Below, one piece after another: positions 41,259 to 49,914 of a DNA stretch of 64,000 nucleotides (position 1 is its first letter; every line of letters starts with the position of its first letter). This DNA is from Pseudomonas sp. GOM7 (GTDB taxonomy: Bacteria; Pseudomonadota; Gammaproteobacteria; Pseudomonadales; Pseudomonadaceae), in NCBI RefSeq assembly GCF_026723825.1, contig NZ_CP113519.1:4650001-4714000 (forward strand), read 5' to 3'. A program made the translations under genes and the position numbers. The notes below the pieces were generated by a model that was given only the letters and a program-made list of their open reading frames with translations, was not told where the DNA came from and did no database searches.

Positions 41259-42465
41259 AGGTCACGACTCCATTGAACACGCGCTGACGCAGGCGCCCAG
41301 CCTGCACCGCGTAGGCCAGTTCGGCCGGTTGCTGGATATCCCACAGACACAGATCCGCCGGCGCGCCGACGGCGATGCGGCCCAACTCGGGCAGCCCGAG
41401 GGCACGGGCGCCATGGGTGGTCATGCCGGCCAGGGCTTCGCGCGGGGTGAGGCGAAACAGGGTGCAGGCCAGGTTGGCCATCAGCGTCGGCATGCAGATC
41501 GGTGAGGTGCCGGGGTTGGCGTCGCTGGCCACCGCCATCGGCACGCCGTACTGACGCAGCAGGTCGATGGGCGGCAGTTGGGTTTCGCGCAGCACGTGGA
41601 AGGCGCCGGGCAGCAGCACCGCCACGGTGCCCGCCTCGGCCATGGCTTGCACACCGGCCTCATCCAGGTACTCGATATGGTCGGTGGACAACGCGCCATA
41701 GCTTGCAGCCAGGGCGCTGCCACCGAGGTTGGACAGTTGCTCGGCATGGGCCTTGATCGCCAGGCCGTGGGCCTGGGCTGCCTGATAGATGCGCTCGCAC
41801 TGCGCCGGGGAAAAGCCAATGCCCTCGCAGAACACGTCCACCGCATCGGCCAGCCGCTCACGAGCAGCGGCCGGAATCATCTCGTCGCAGACCAGGCTGA
41901 CGTAGTCGTCGGCGCGGCCGGCATATTCCGGTGGCAGGGCATGGGCGCCGAGCAGCGTGGTAAGCACCCGCACCGGGCGCAGCTCGCCGAGGCGGCGGGC
42001 CACGCGCAGCATCTTCAGTTCGTCTGCGACGGTCAGGCCGTAGCCGGACTTGATCTCCAGCGTGGTCACGCCATCGGCCAGCAGCGCATCGAGACGCGGC
42101 AGGCTGGCGGCGATCAACTCGTCCTCGCTGGCGGCACGGGTAGCGCGCACGCTGCTGAGAATGCCGCCGCCATTGCGGGCGATGGTTTCGTAGCTGACGC
42201 CTTCCAGGCGCTGCTCGAATTCACCGGCACGATTGCCGGCGTACACCAGATGGGTATGGCAATCGACCAGACCGGGAGTCATCACGCCGCCGCGCCCTGC
42301 TTCGACAGCGCCCTCAGCCAGCGCCTCGTCGAAGGTGCGCGACGGCCACAGGCCGGCAATACAACCGTCCTCGACCAGCAGGTTCATTGCCTCGTCCAGT
42401 TGCGTCAGGCCATCGAAGACCTGCACATCGCGCCAGAGCTGTTTCGCGGTGGATTGCATCGGCAT
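41248..42465 (-). CDS. hutI: Imidazolonepropionase
   Basis: Third step: imidazolonepropionate to formimidoylglutamate. 405 aa amidohydrolase: TPGLVDCHTHLVYAG (metal-binding HxH, about 67-81), YGLTVADELKML, IKAHAEQLSN (metal His) and VASDANPGTSP (metal Asp, about 320). Start ATG 42465 has GAGAG six bases before it; the TTG at 42483 adds six codons and would overlap the operator. First gene of the hut operon, about 20 bases from the predicted transcription start. Confidence 0.95.
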   Translation of the reverse strand: MPMQSTAKQLWRDVQVFDGLTQLDEAMNLLVEDGCIAGLWPSRTFDEALAEGAVEAGRGGVMTPGLVDCHTHLVYAGNRAGEFEQRLEGVSYETIARNGGGILSSVRATRAASEDELIAASLPRLDALLADGVTTLEIKSGYGLTVADELKMLRVARRLGELRPVRVLTTLLGAHALPPEYAGRADDYVSLVCDEMIPAAARERLADAVDVFCEGIGFSPAQCERIYQAAQAHGLAIKAHAEQLSNLGGSALAASYGALSTDHIEYLDEAGVQAMAEAGTVAVLLPGAFHVLRETQLPPIDLLRQYGVPMAVASDANPGTSPICMPTLMANLACTLFRLTPREALAGMTTHGARALGLPELGRIAVGAPADLCLWDIQQPAELAYAVQAGRLRQRVFNGVVTYAR

Positions 42466-42485
42466 GGGATTCTCTCGGCTCAATT

Positions 42486-42521
42486 TGTATATACATTATG
42501 AGTGGATCGAATGGACGTCAA
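42486..42521 (-). promoter_or_regulatory. Proximal hut promoter with HutC operator
   Basis: Leftward TTGACG (42521-42516), 17 bases, TAATGT (42498-42493). The -10 overlaps the palindrome TGTATATACA (42495-42486), the type of site bound by HutC. Bound repressor would block RNA polymerase. Confidence 0.8.
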
Positions 42522-42629
42522 GCGACATCCGTCTGGATCGTCGCTCTCGTATAAACCAATGCACCACCGGAGTCTTCTTAGCGTCTGCTGTGGAAAGGGC
42601 ACCTCTGGTGAGAAAGGGCCAGAGCAATA

Positions 42630-42666
42630 TGTATATACATTAAACAAGGCAAGGCGACTACGTCAG
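42630..42666 (-). promoter_or_regulatory. Distal hut promoter with second HutC operator
   Basis: CTGACG (42666-42661), 18 bases, TAATGT (42642-42637) and TGTATATACA (42639-42630): the same architecture as the proximal module, 144 bases upstream. Both operators share the wider context TAATGTATATACA. Confidence 0.7.
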
Positions 42667-42753
42667 TCCACGACCAACCTCCCCGCCTGTCGACAGGAAC
42701 GCCGCCCCCTGAAAACAAGAAGGTTCATCGCATTTTGTGGGGAATGCTTGGTT

Positions 42754-43582
42754 GATACCGGACTGGCAAGTTTGTGTGCTGGTTTTCAGTTGTTTCGGTG
42801 TTTAAGCTGCTTATCAGCGTTTAGCTGATGTCTCCCGTTTCGCCCCCCGGCGACCTTCTTTTGTCAAACGCCACAAAAGAAGGCAAAAAGGCTTGGCCCC
42901 GCCATCCGGCCCCGGCTTCGCCGGGGTTCGTTCGTTCCATCGTCGCTCCGAGGGTCGGCTTACAAGGGCCGTCCCTGGCCCTTTAAGCCTCTCGCCGCAT
43001 CCCTGCGGCTCGCCCCTCTGCGCAACGATTCCACTCACCCTCCTGAAGGGGCCATTCGCGCGCCTGAACGAGTATGCACTCCATAAGTTGCTCGGCGTGT
43101 TCTAGTAGCGATGAAGTAGCGATGAAGTCGCGATTGGGTCGTCGAGTTAAACCAAAACTTTCATTCACGTAGTTTCATTCGCCTGGATAGCTTGCCGGTT
43201 TTCAGCCTGCATCCCGGTCAGCCCTACGGCTGACCCAATCTTCAAGCACTCCACACTACTTCTGGGTTACCTAGGGTTCAGGCGCGTGCAGAGCCCGCCC
43301 AGGAGGGCGAACGCAATCGTCGTGGAAGAGGTTGAGCGACATGGATGTCGCGAGAGCCGCGATGGGCCAGGGATGGCCCACCGCGGCGGGCCTCTGGAGC
43401 GGCGATGGAGTGAGCGAACCCTGGCGCAGCCAGGGCCGGATGATCGGGCGGAGGGTTTTGGTTACTTTTGCCCGTCAAAAGTGACTCGCCCGGGAGGGCG
43501 AAAGCAGAAATATCAGCAAAAACGCGGCAATCCGGAACAAGCACCCGAACAAGCCAACACACAAACTTGCCAGTCCAGTATC
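42754..43582. repeat. Long inverted-repeat element, copy A (829 bp)
   Basis: Left arm 42754-43069 and right arm 43276-43582 are imperfect inverted repeats of each other, around a 206-base centre. Outer ends read GATACCGGACTGGCAAG and the complement of CTTGCCAGTCCAGTATC; inner ends CGCGCCTGAAC and GTTCAGGCGCG. Arms carry hairpins (42854-42883, 43464-43482) and palindromes around GGCCATGGC-like cores. Short open frames inside are not supported as genes. Copy B lies at 63016-63774. Nothing else is seen between hutI and the terminator at 43615. Confidence 0.7.
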
Positions 43583-43614
43583 AGATTGACTTCCCGAGCC
43601 CCGCACGAACAACC

Positions 43615-43644
43615 CATAAAAACCCCGGCACGAAGGCCGGGGTT
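43615..43644 (-). terminator. Terminator of the first acyl-CoA dehydrogenase
   Basis: Leftward AACCCCGGC (43644-43636), 6-base loop, GCCGGGGTT (43629-43621) then TTTATG; 19 bases after the stop. Confidence 0.88.
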
Positions 43645-43663
43645 CGGGATGCAGCGACAGCGC

Positions 43664-45442
43664 TTAGAACTGCGCAGCATCCAGCAGATACAGCGACTCG
43701 CTACCCGCCTTGACCGAAGCACTCAGCGAATGAATGCGCGGCAGCAGGCGGGCGAAATAGAAGCGTGCGGTGCCCAGCTTGCTGGCATAGAACTCGTCCT
43801 CGCCTTCCTTGCCCAGCGCAGCTCGCGCCATCAAGGCCCACATGTAGGCATAGGCGGTGTAGCCGAACACCTGCAGGTATTCGACCGAGGCCGCACCGAT
43901 CTCGTTGGGGTTGTTCTTGGCCTGTTCCAGTACCCAGGTGGTCAGCTCATCGAGGTTCTCCACGGCCGCGGCCAGTGGCTGGGTGAACTCGGCGAGGCTG
44001 GCATCGGCCGAAGCGATGAAGGCCTTGATCTCGTCGGCGAAGTGCTTGTAGAAGCTGCCGCCGCTGCCGACGATCTTGCGCCCCATCAAGTCCAGCGACT
44101 GGATGCCGTTGGTGCCTTCGTAGATCTGGGTGATGCGGCAGTCGCGCACCAACTGCTCCTGACCCCACTCACGGATGAAACCGTGGCCACCGAAAATCTG
44201 CTGGCCATGCACGGTGGTTTCCAGCGCCATGTCGGTGAGGAAGGCCTTGGCCACCGGGGTGAGCAGCGCCACCAGTTCGTCGGCACGCTTGGCGGTGTCC
44301 TTGTTCTCGCTGTACTTGGCCGTATCGAGCTGCATGGCGACGTAGCTGGAGAAGGCACGCCCCCCCTCGTTCAGCGCCTTCATCGTCAGCAGCATGCGAC
44401 GCACGTCCGGATGCACGATGATCGGGTCGGCCGCCTTGTCCTTGGCCACCGGGCCGGTCGGGGCGCGGCTCTGGATGCGCTCGCGGGCGTATTCGATGGC
44501 GCTCTGATAGCTGCGCTCGCCAAGGGACAGGCCCTGGATGCCGACGCCCAGGCGCTCGTAGTTCATCATGGTGAACATGGCCGCCAGGCCCTTGTTCACT
44601 TCGCCCACCAGGTAGCCGGTGGCGCCGTCGAAGTTCATCACGCAGGTGGCCGAGGCCTTGATGCCCATCTTGTGCTCGATGGAGCCGCAGCCCAGGGCGT
44701 TCTTCTCACCCAGCGAGCCGTCGGCATTGACCATGATCTTGGGCACCAGGAACAGCGAAATGCCTTTCGGGCCAGCCGGTGCGTCCGGCAGCTTGGCCAA
44801 TACCAGATGGATGATGTTCTCGGTCAGGTCGTGCTCACCGCCGGTGATGAAGATCTTGGTGCCACTGACCTTGTAACTGCCATCGGCCTGGGGTTCGGCC
44901 TTGGTACGGATGATGCCCAGGTCGGTGCCGGCGTGCGGCTCGGTCAGGCACATGGAGCCCGCCCAGACGCCGGCATACATGTTCGGTAGGTACTGCGCCT
45001 TGAGCTCTTCACTGGCGTGATTGAGGATCGACAGGCAGGCGCCAGCAGTCAGCATCGGGTACAGGCCGAAGGACAGGCTGGCCGAGTTGACCATCTCCTC
45101 GACCTGGGCGCCGATCACCTTGGGCATGCCCATGCCGCCGAACTCCGGCGAACCACCGACGCCGACCCAGCCGCCTTCGGCGTAGGTGCGATAGGCCTCG
45201 GGGAAACCGGCGGGGGTCTTCACCACGCCGTTGTCCCAGGAACAACCTTCCTCGTCGCCGCTGCGGTTCAGCGGGGCGATGCTGCCGGCAGTGACCTTGC
45301 CGGCCTCTTCGAGAATGGCATTGGCGGTGTCTTCGTCCACCACCTCGGCCAGGGCCGGCAGCTCGGCCCAGAGCTTGGAGACCTCGAATACTTCATTGAG
45401 CACGAAGCGCATGTCGCGCAGGGGGGCTTTGTAATCGGCCAT
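43664..45442 (-). CDS. Acyl-CoA dehydrogenase (large FadE/DmdC-type), paralogue 1
   Basis: FAD enzyme for the first oxidation of beta-oxidation. 592 aa, the long form with an extra C-terminal domain. MCLTEPHAGTDLG (about 157-169), GTKIFITGGEHD (about 190), GCGSIEHKMGIKAS and YEGTNGIQSLDLMGRK (about 430-445, with the catalytic base Glu) are present. ATG 45442 has GAGG seven bases upstream. It corresponds to the PA0506-PA0508 group and is closely similar to the dehydrogenase at 47164-48969. A cyclase gene separates the two here. Chain-length preference cannot be read from the sequence. Confidence 0.93.
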   Translation of the reverse strand: MADYKAPLRDMRFVLNEVFEVSKLWAELPALAEVVDEDTANAILEEAGKVTAGSIAPLNRSGDEEGCSWDNGVVKTPAGFPEAYRTYAEGGWVGVGGSPEFGGMGMPKVIGAQVEEMVNSASLSFGLYPMLTAGACLSILNHASEELKAQYLPNMYAGVWAGSMCLTEPHAGTDLGIIRTKAEPQADGSYKVSGTKIFITGGEHDLTENIIHLVLAKLPDAPAGPKGISLFLVPKIMVNADGSLGEKNALGCGSIEHKMGIKASATCVMNFDGATGYLVGEVNKGLAAMFTMMNYERLGVGIQGLSLGERSYQSAIEYARERIQSRAPTGPVAKDKAADPIIVHPDVRRMLLTMKALNEGGRAFSSYVAMQLDTAKYSENKDTAKRADELVALLTPVAKAFLTDMALETTVHGQQIFGGHGFIREWGQEQLVRDCRITQIYEGTNGIQSLDLMGRKIVGSGGSFYKHFADEIKAFIASADASLAEFTQPLAAAVENLDELTTWVLEQAKNNPNEIGAASVEYLQVFGYTAYAYMWALMARAALGKEGEDEFYASKLGTARFYFARLLPRIHSLSASVKAGSESLYLLDAAQF

Positions 45443-45578
45443 GGCATATCCTCGGGAAACGGACTGACGACAGGAGACCGAGCTTAATACAACAACTCGA
45501 CAGACACATAGGGTCGTGTTGTGACCAAACATTCAGCACCCGTATGCATTCTGCCAACATGGGCGAACGCAGCCAGGC

Positions 45579-46898
45579 TCAGTCCCCGTCAACCACCACC
45601 CGCACCGCGCCACGCCGCTGCGCGGCACTGCGAATGCAGTTGCGCCCGGCCGCCTTGGCACTGTACAGGGCCTTGTCCGCCTCCTTGATCACCTCCTGCG
45701 GGCGGCGCTGCTGCGCCTGGCGCTCGGCCGCCCCCATGCTCACGGTCACCGAAACTTCGTTGGCACTCTTGCCGGTACGATGCTGCTTGCCCTGACGATC
45801 GTCGCGCGGCCGGTTCTGCTTGTCACGCAACTGCATGCGGTACTGCTCGATGGCCAGGCGCACGGCTTCCATGTGCGGCATGCACTGCTCCAGGCTCTTG
45901 CCGGGAAAGAGCAGGGTGAACTCCTCGCCACCATAACGATAGGCCTTGCCACCGCCGCCCACCTTGCGCAACAGGCTGGCGACCAGGCGCAGCACCTGAT
46001 CACCGACGTCATGTCCGTGGGTGTCGTTGAATTTCTTGAAGTGATCGACGTCGACCATGACGATCACGTAGTCACGCCCCAGACGCTGCAAACGCTCGTT
46101 GAGCGCACGCCGCCCCGGCAGGCCGGTGAGTTCGTCGCGAAAGGCCATCTGGTAGGCCTCGTGGGCCACGGCGGCAACCAGCACCAGCATCACCATGCTG
46201 CTCATCACCTGCAATGCATGGGGCAGGATGAACACTTGCGGCAGCATCCACAGCAGGCCGAGCAGCCCCACCAGTTGTGCGGCATGCAGCGGCCTGGGTA
46301 GACGCAGGTACTGCACCAGCAAGGCGATGAAGGCGAGCAGGAACATCCCATAGCTCAGTTGCGCCAGGCTCATCCAGCTACCGTGCAGCGCCGGCCAGTG
46401 CACCTGCACCAGCCAGTCGGCGATGCCCTGCGGATAGCGTCGCGCCAGGCCGAGCGCCACCGCGCCAACCGCCAGCAGCACCAGTGCGCGGGCGAACAGA
46501 TCCTGCAGCAGATGCGAGCGCTCCTGCCAGCAGCCATACAGGGTATAGAGCGCAGGCAGCAGCAGGCAGATCAGGTGGAACACCAGCACCGCATCGCTGC
46601 GCACCTGGCCATGTTCGCGGAAGTGATCGACCTGGATATCGAGCAGGAAGTAGCCGATATAAAGCAGCGCCAGCAGCACGACTTCGCGTTGCCGGCCATA
46701 GACCATGCAGAAGGCGCCACCGAGCAGCAACAGCAGGGTCGGCAACACGTTGAACAGGGAAATGAAGAATTCGTTGAGCACGGGCAGGCGCGCGGCCACC
46801 ATGCCACCGAGCAGAAACGGCAACGACGAGACGAAATGGCTGAAGCGCAAGCGGGCCAGACGAATCACGGCGGCACCCGAGATGGAAGATGCAAGCAT
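45579..46898 (-). CDS. Membrane-bound diguanylate cyclase (GGDEF)
   Basis: 439 aa. Six or seven membrane helices (about residues 20-240) form an N-terminal sensor without a recognised periplasmic domain. The GGDEF domain (about 250-425) shows DELTGLPGRRALNERL, VDVDHFKKFNDTHGHDVGDQ and the active motif RYGGEEF (about 320). No RxxD inhibitory site precedes it. A charged insert (RDKQNRPRDDRQGKQHRTGK, about 357-377) lies within the domain. It should make c-di-GMP. It is intercalated between the two acyl-CoA dehydrogenases, with a MITE-like element just upstream of its start. Confidence 0.9.
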   Translation of the reverse strand: MLASSISGAAVIRLARLRFSHFVSSLPFLLGGMVAARLPVLNEFFISLFNVLPTLLLLLGGAFCMVYGRQREVVLLALLYIGYFLLDIQVDHFREHGQVRSDAVLVFHLICLLLPALYTLYGCWQERSHLLQDLFARALVLLAVGAVALGLARRYPQGIADWLVQVHWPALHGSWMSLAQLSYGMFLLAFIALLVQYLRLPRPLHAAQLVGLLGLLWMLPQVFILPHALQVMSSMVMLVLVAAVAHEAYQMAFRDELTGLPGRRALNERLQRLGRDYVIVMVDVDHFKKFNDTHGHDVGDQVLRLVASLLRKVGGGGKAYRYGGEEFTLLFPGKSLEQCMPHMEAVRLAIEQYRMQLRDKQNRPRDDRQGKQHRTGKSANEVSVTVSMGAAERQAQQRRPQEVIKEADKALYSAKAAGRNCIRSAAQRRGAVRVVVDGD

Positions 46899-46944
46899 TC
46901 TGCCTGCTTCCCAGGAGGAAAACAGCGACGGAATGCGACATTCC

Positions 46945-47106
46945 TAGCAGGCAGTTGAAAAACGTAGGCGAGGCAGGCAAGACAAGGCAAAAACAGCCGA
47001 AAAAGCGCAGTTTACGTGCTGTAAATGAGCATTTTGACTGGGCTCGCACACGAGGCTGTTTTTAACGCAGTATTGCCAACGCAGGTAGTTTTTCAACTGC
47101 CTGCTA
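46945..47106. mobile_element. MITE-like element with perfect 19-bp terminal inverted repeats
   Basis: TAGCAGGCAGTTGAAAAAC (46945-46963) and its exact complement (47088-47106) bound 162 bp with no coding capacity. Subterminal pieces are also inverted (acagcc...ggctgt) and the core carries tttacgtgctgtaaatgagc. It is related in layout to the element at 26448-26588, and its end recurs at 7971-7996. Confidence 0.75.
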
Positions 47107-47111
47107 AGGCA

Positions 47112-47140
47112 GAAACGGGAACGCCGCCCAGTGGGCGGCG
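47112..47140 (-). terminator. Terminator-like hairpin after the second acyl-CoA dehydrogenase
   Basis: Leftward CGCCGCCC (47140-47133), loop ACT, GGGCGGCG (47129-47122) followed by TTCCCGTTT; 24 bases beyond the stop. Confidence 0.6.
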
Positions 47141-47163
47141 CTCCTCTTGCAGCAGGCTGAAAC

Positions 47164-48969
47164 TTAGAAGCCGAGCGCGAAGTGCTCTTCGTCCATGTCC
47201 ATCAGGTTGCTGGCACCCGAAAGCATGGCTTCGACATGGGTACGGGTACGCGGCAGGATGCGCGCGAAGTAGAAGCGCGCAGTCTGCAGCTTGGCCTGAT
47301 AGAACGCGGCATCGCCTTCGCCGGCTGCCAGCTTCTCGGCGGCCACACGCGCCATGTCGGCCCAGAAGTAGGCCAGGCAGGCGTAACCGGAGTACATCAG
47401 GTAATCCACCGAAGCGGCACCGACTTCCTCGCGATCCTTCATCGCCGCCATGCCAATCTTCATGGTGACGTCGCCCCACTCCTTGTTCAGCTTGGCCAGC
47501 GGCTCGACGAATTCCTTGACGGCTTCGTTGCCTTCGTTGGCCTGGCAGAACTTGTGCACGATCTTGGTGAAGTTCTTCAGCGCACCGCCCTGGGTCATCA
47601 GCACCTTGCGGCCCAGCAGGTCGAGCGCCTGAATGCCGGTGGTGCCTTCGTACATCATGGAGATGCGGCAGTCGCGCAGGTTCTGCTCCATGCCCCACTC
47701 GGCGATGAAGCCGTGGCCGCCGTAGATCTGCATGCCGTGGGAGGCGGACTCGAAGCCCACTTCGGTCATGAAGGCCTTGGCGATCGGGGTGAGGAAGGCC
47801 AGCAGTTCGTCAGCGGCCTTCTTCTCTTCTTCGCTCTGGCTGTACTTGACGATGTCCACCTGCTTGGCGGTGAAGTAGACCATGGCGCGGTTGCCTTCGG
47901 CGAAGGCCTTCATGGTCAGCAGCATGCGACGCACGTCGGGGTGCACGATGATCGGGTCGGCGGCCTTGTCCGGCGCTTTCGGGCCGGTCAGCGAACGCAT
48001 CTGCAGACGCTCGCGAGCGTACTTGATACCACCCTGGAAACCGGCTTCGGCATGGGCCAGGCCTTGCAGCGCGGTGCCCAGGCGAGCGGTGTTCATGAAG
48101 GTGAACATGCAGTTCAGGCCCTTGTTGGCCGGGCCGATGAGAAAGCCGGTGGCGCCATCGAAGTTCATCACGCAGGTGGCGTTACCGTGAATGCCCATCT
48201 TGTGCTCGATGGAGCCACAGGCCACGGCATTGCGCTCACCCACGCCGCCTTCGGCATTGGGCAGGAACTTGGGCACGATGAACAGGGAGATACCCTTGGT
48301 ACCGGCCGGTGCATCGGGCAGGCGCGCCAGCACGATATGGACGATGTTCTCGGCCATGTCGTGCTCACCCGCGGAAATGAAGATCTTGGTACCGCTGACC
48401 TTGTAGGTGCCGTCGGCCTGAGGCTCGGCCTTGGTGCGCAGCATGCCCAGGTCGGTGCCGCAATGCGGCTCGGTCAGGCACATGGTGCCAGTCCACTCGC
48501 CGGACACCAGCTTGGTCAGGTAGGTGTGCTTCTGCTCGTCGGTGCCGTGGGATTCGATGGTGTTCATCGCGCCATGGGACAGACCGGGGTACATGCCCCA
48601 TGCCCAGTTGGCGGTACCGACCATCTCGCTGACGGCCAGGCCGAGGGATTCCGGCAGGCCCTGGCCACCGTGCTCGACGCTGTGCGCCAGGCTCGGCCAG
48701 CCACCTTCGACGAACTGCTGATAGGCTTCCTTGAAGCCGGTCGGGGTCTTCACGCCAGACTCGCTCCAGGTGCAGCCTTCGGTGTCACCGACGCGGTTCA
48801 GCGGTGCCAGCACCTGCTCGCAGAACTTGGCGCCTTCTTCGAGGATGGCGTCGACCATGTCCGGAGTGGCGTCCTGACAACCTGGCAGGCTCTGGTAGTG
48901 AGCTTCATAGCCCAGCAGCTCGTCACGAACGAAACGAATGTCACGCAAGGGGGCCTTGTAGTCAGGCAT
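47164..48969 (-). CDS. Acyl-CoA dehydrogenase (large FadE/DmdC-type), paralogue 2
   Basis: 601 aa, starting MPDYKAPLRDIRFVRDELL, nearly the same opening as paralogue 1. MCLTEPHCGTDLGMLRTKAE, GTKIFISAGEHDMAENIVHI, CGSIEHKMGIHGNATCVMNF and MYEGTTGIQALDLLGRK (base Glu) are intact. It corresponds to the PA0506-PA0508 group of long- and medium-chain dehydrogenases. A sigma-70 promoter and a PsrA-type operator lie 100-150 bases upstream, so expression should rise when long-chain acyl-CoA releases PsrA. Confidence 0.93.
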   Translation of the reverse strand: MPDYKAPLRDIRFVRDELLGYEAHYQSLPGCQDATPDMVDAILEEGAKFCEQVLAPLNRVGDTEGCTWSESGVKTPTGFKEAYQQFVEGGWPSLAHSVEHGGQGLPESLGLAVSEMVGTANWAWGMYPGLSHGAMNTIESHGTDEQKHTYLTKLVSGEWTGTMCLTEPHCGTDLGMLRTKAEPQADGTYKVSGTKIFISAGEHDMAENIVHIVLARLPDAPAGTKGISLFIVPKFLPNAEGGVGERNAVACGSIEHKMGIHGNATCVMNFDGATGFLIGPANKGLNCMFTFMNTARLGTALQGLAHAEAGFQGGIKYARERLQMRSLTGPKAPDKAADPIIVHPDVRRMLLTMKAFAEGNRAMVYFTAKQVDIVKYSQSEEEKKAADELLAFLTPIAKAFMTEVGFESASHGMQIYGGHGFIAEWGMEQNLRDCRISMMYEGTTGIQALDLLGRKVLMTQGGALKNFTKIVHKFCQANEGNEAVKEFVEPLAKLNKEWGDVTMKIGMAAMKDREEVGAASVDYLMYSGYACLAYFWADMARVAAEKLAAGEGDAAFYQAKLQTARFYFARILPRTRTHVEAMLSGASNLMDMDEEHFALGF

Positions 48970-49071
48970 AACGGTAAACCTCTGCGATGGAGTCAGTTGT
49001 CAGGGTGACCGGATTCTCGGTCTCTGCGGGATCGCTCCCGGCTGCCTAGCCACTGAAAGCGGGCCGGCAAT

Positions 49072-49116
49072 CAAACAGGCGTTTGAAACATACGTTTAGG
49101 GCTCACCCTTTGTCAA
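49072..49116 (-). promoter_or_regulatory. Promoter and PsrA-type operator of the second acyl-CoA dehydrogenase
   Basis: Leftward TTGACA (49116-49111), 18 bases, TATGTT (49092-49087). CAAAC-aggc-GTTTG (49072-49085) is an exact fit to the PsrA motif [GC]AAAC-N2-4-GTTT[GC]. A second half-overlapping copy GAAAC-atac-GTTTA (49085-49098) covers the -10. Confidence 0.72.
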
Positions 49117-49134
49117 GCACTGGCAATCGGCCGG

Positions 49135-49863
49135 TCAGGCGACCTGATCGATGCGCGATACCACCGTCTGCTCGGCACCGATACGCCGATATAGATCAAG
49201 ACTAGGTGCTGCCGTGGAGGGCTGCTGGGAATCGCTGCTGGTGGGCTTCTCGCCATCCGCCGCCTGCTCCTCGCCCTGCTGCGTTTCGTCGCTGGCTTCG
49301 GTGGTTTCTTCGCGGCGCTGTTGCGCCAACTCCACGCGCGCCTGGGCCGCCTGCGCCTGCGCCATGGCGGCAACGCTCAGATCCTGGGCGGAGGGTTCGG
49401 CAGGGGCCAGCGCGGCGCGCCGGACGATCTCCATTTTCTGCAGGGTCGCTGCGGGATCGTTGGGCACCGGGCTGACGTCGATGCTGACTTCACCGGATAT
49501 CGCATAACGCTGGCCATCGGGCCCGCGTTTGAAGTCGTAAGTGGGGGCGCCGGCGTATTGCCCCCCCACGGCGGCGTGCGCCTGCTCGTGCGCATGCACC
49601 TCGCGGTCACGTCGGCTCAGTTGGGAGATTTCGGCTTGTTCCTGGAGCAGTTGCTGATCGCGCCTGGCGGACTGGCCATCTGTAGGGGACTGATCGGCCT
49701 CTTCGCGGGGTGAAGCGGCATTATCGGCCTGCGCCTCCTGCGTCGGCGCGACCGGAGCCAGATCGGAGCGAGCGAGGTCGGGAGTGGCGTCGGAAGAAAG
49801 CGGCCGGGCCGCTGAGGCTATCGGCTGGGCGGGGATATAGGCCGTGCTGCTGGCAATCTGCAT
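49135..49863 (-). CDS. Putative metalloprotease, SprA-related family
   Basis: 242 aa. The centre carries RDREVHAHEQAHAAVGGQYA (about residues 85-104). Its HEQAH matches the HExxH-like core of SprA-related proteins, followed by PTYDFKRGPDGQRYAISGEV. Both flanks are low-complexity, rich in Ala, Gln, Glu and Ser (1-75 and 160-220). There is no signal peptide. The function is unknown; the family is named from sequence only. The ATG lies at 49863, 51 bases from the next gene. Confidence 0.75.
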   Translation of the reverse strand: MQIASSTAYIPAQPIASAARPLSSDATPDLARSDLAPVAPTQEAQADNAASPREEADQSPTDGQSARRDQQLLQEQAEISQLSRRDREVHAHEQAHAAVGGQYAGAPTYDFKRGPDGQRYAISGEVSIDVSPVPNDPAATLQKMEIVRRAALAPAEPSAQDLSVAAMAQAQAAQARVELAQQRREETTEASDETQQGEEQAADGEKPTSSDSQQPSTAAPSLDLYRRIGAEQTVVSRIDQVA

Positions 49864-49914
49864 CTGTGCCTACCTTCCCGCATGACAGCCAACGACCGGG
49901 GCACGAGGCCGCCG

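Noticed and set aside
43286..44989. Rightward open frame of 567 codons from repeat copy A into the acyl-CoA dehydrogenase
   Set aside because: First part is repeat DNA, the rest antisense to a clear dehydrogenase gene.
47182..49008. Rightward open frame of 608 codons
   Set aside because: Exact antisense of the second acyl-CoA dehydrogenase; a codon-bias artefact.
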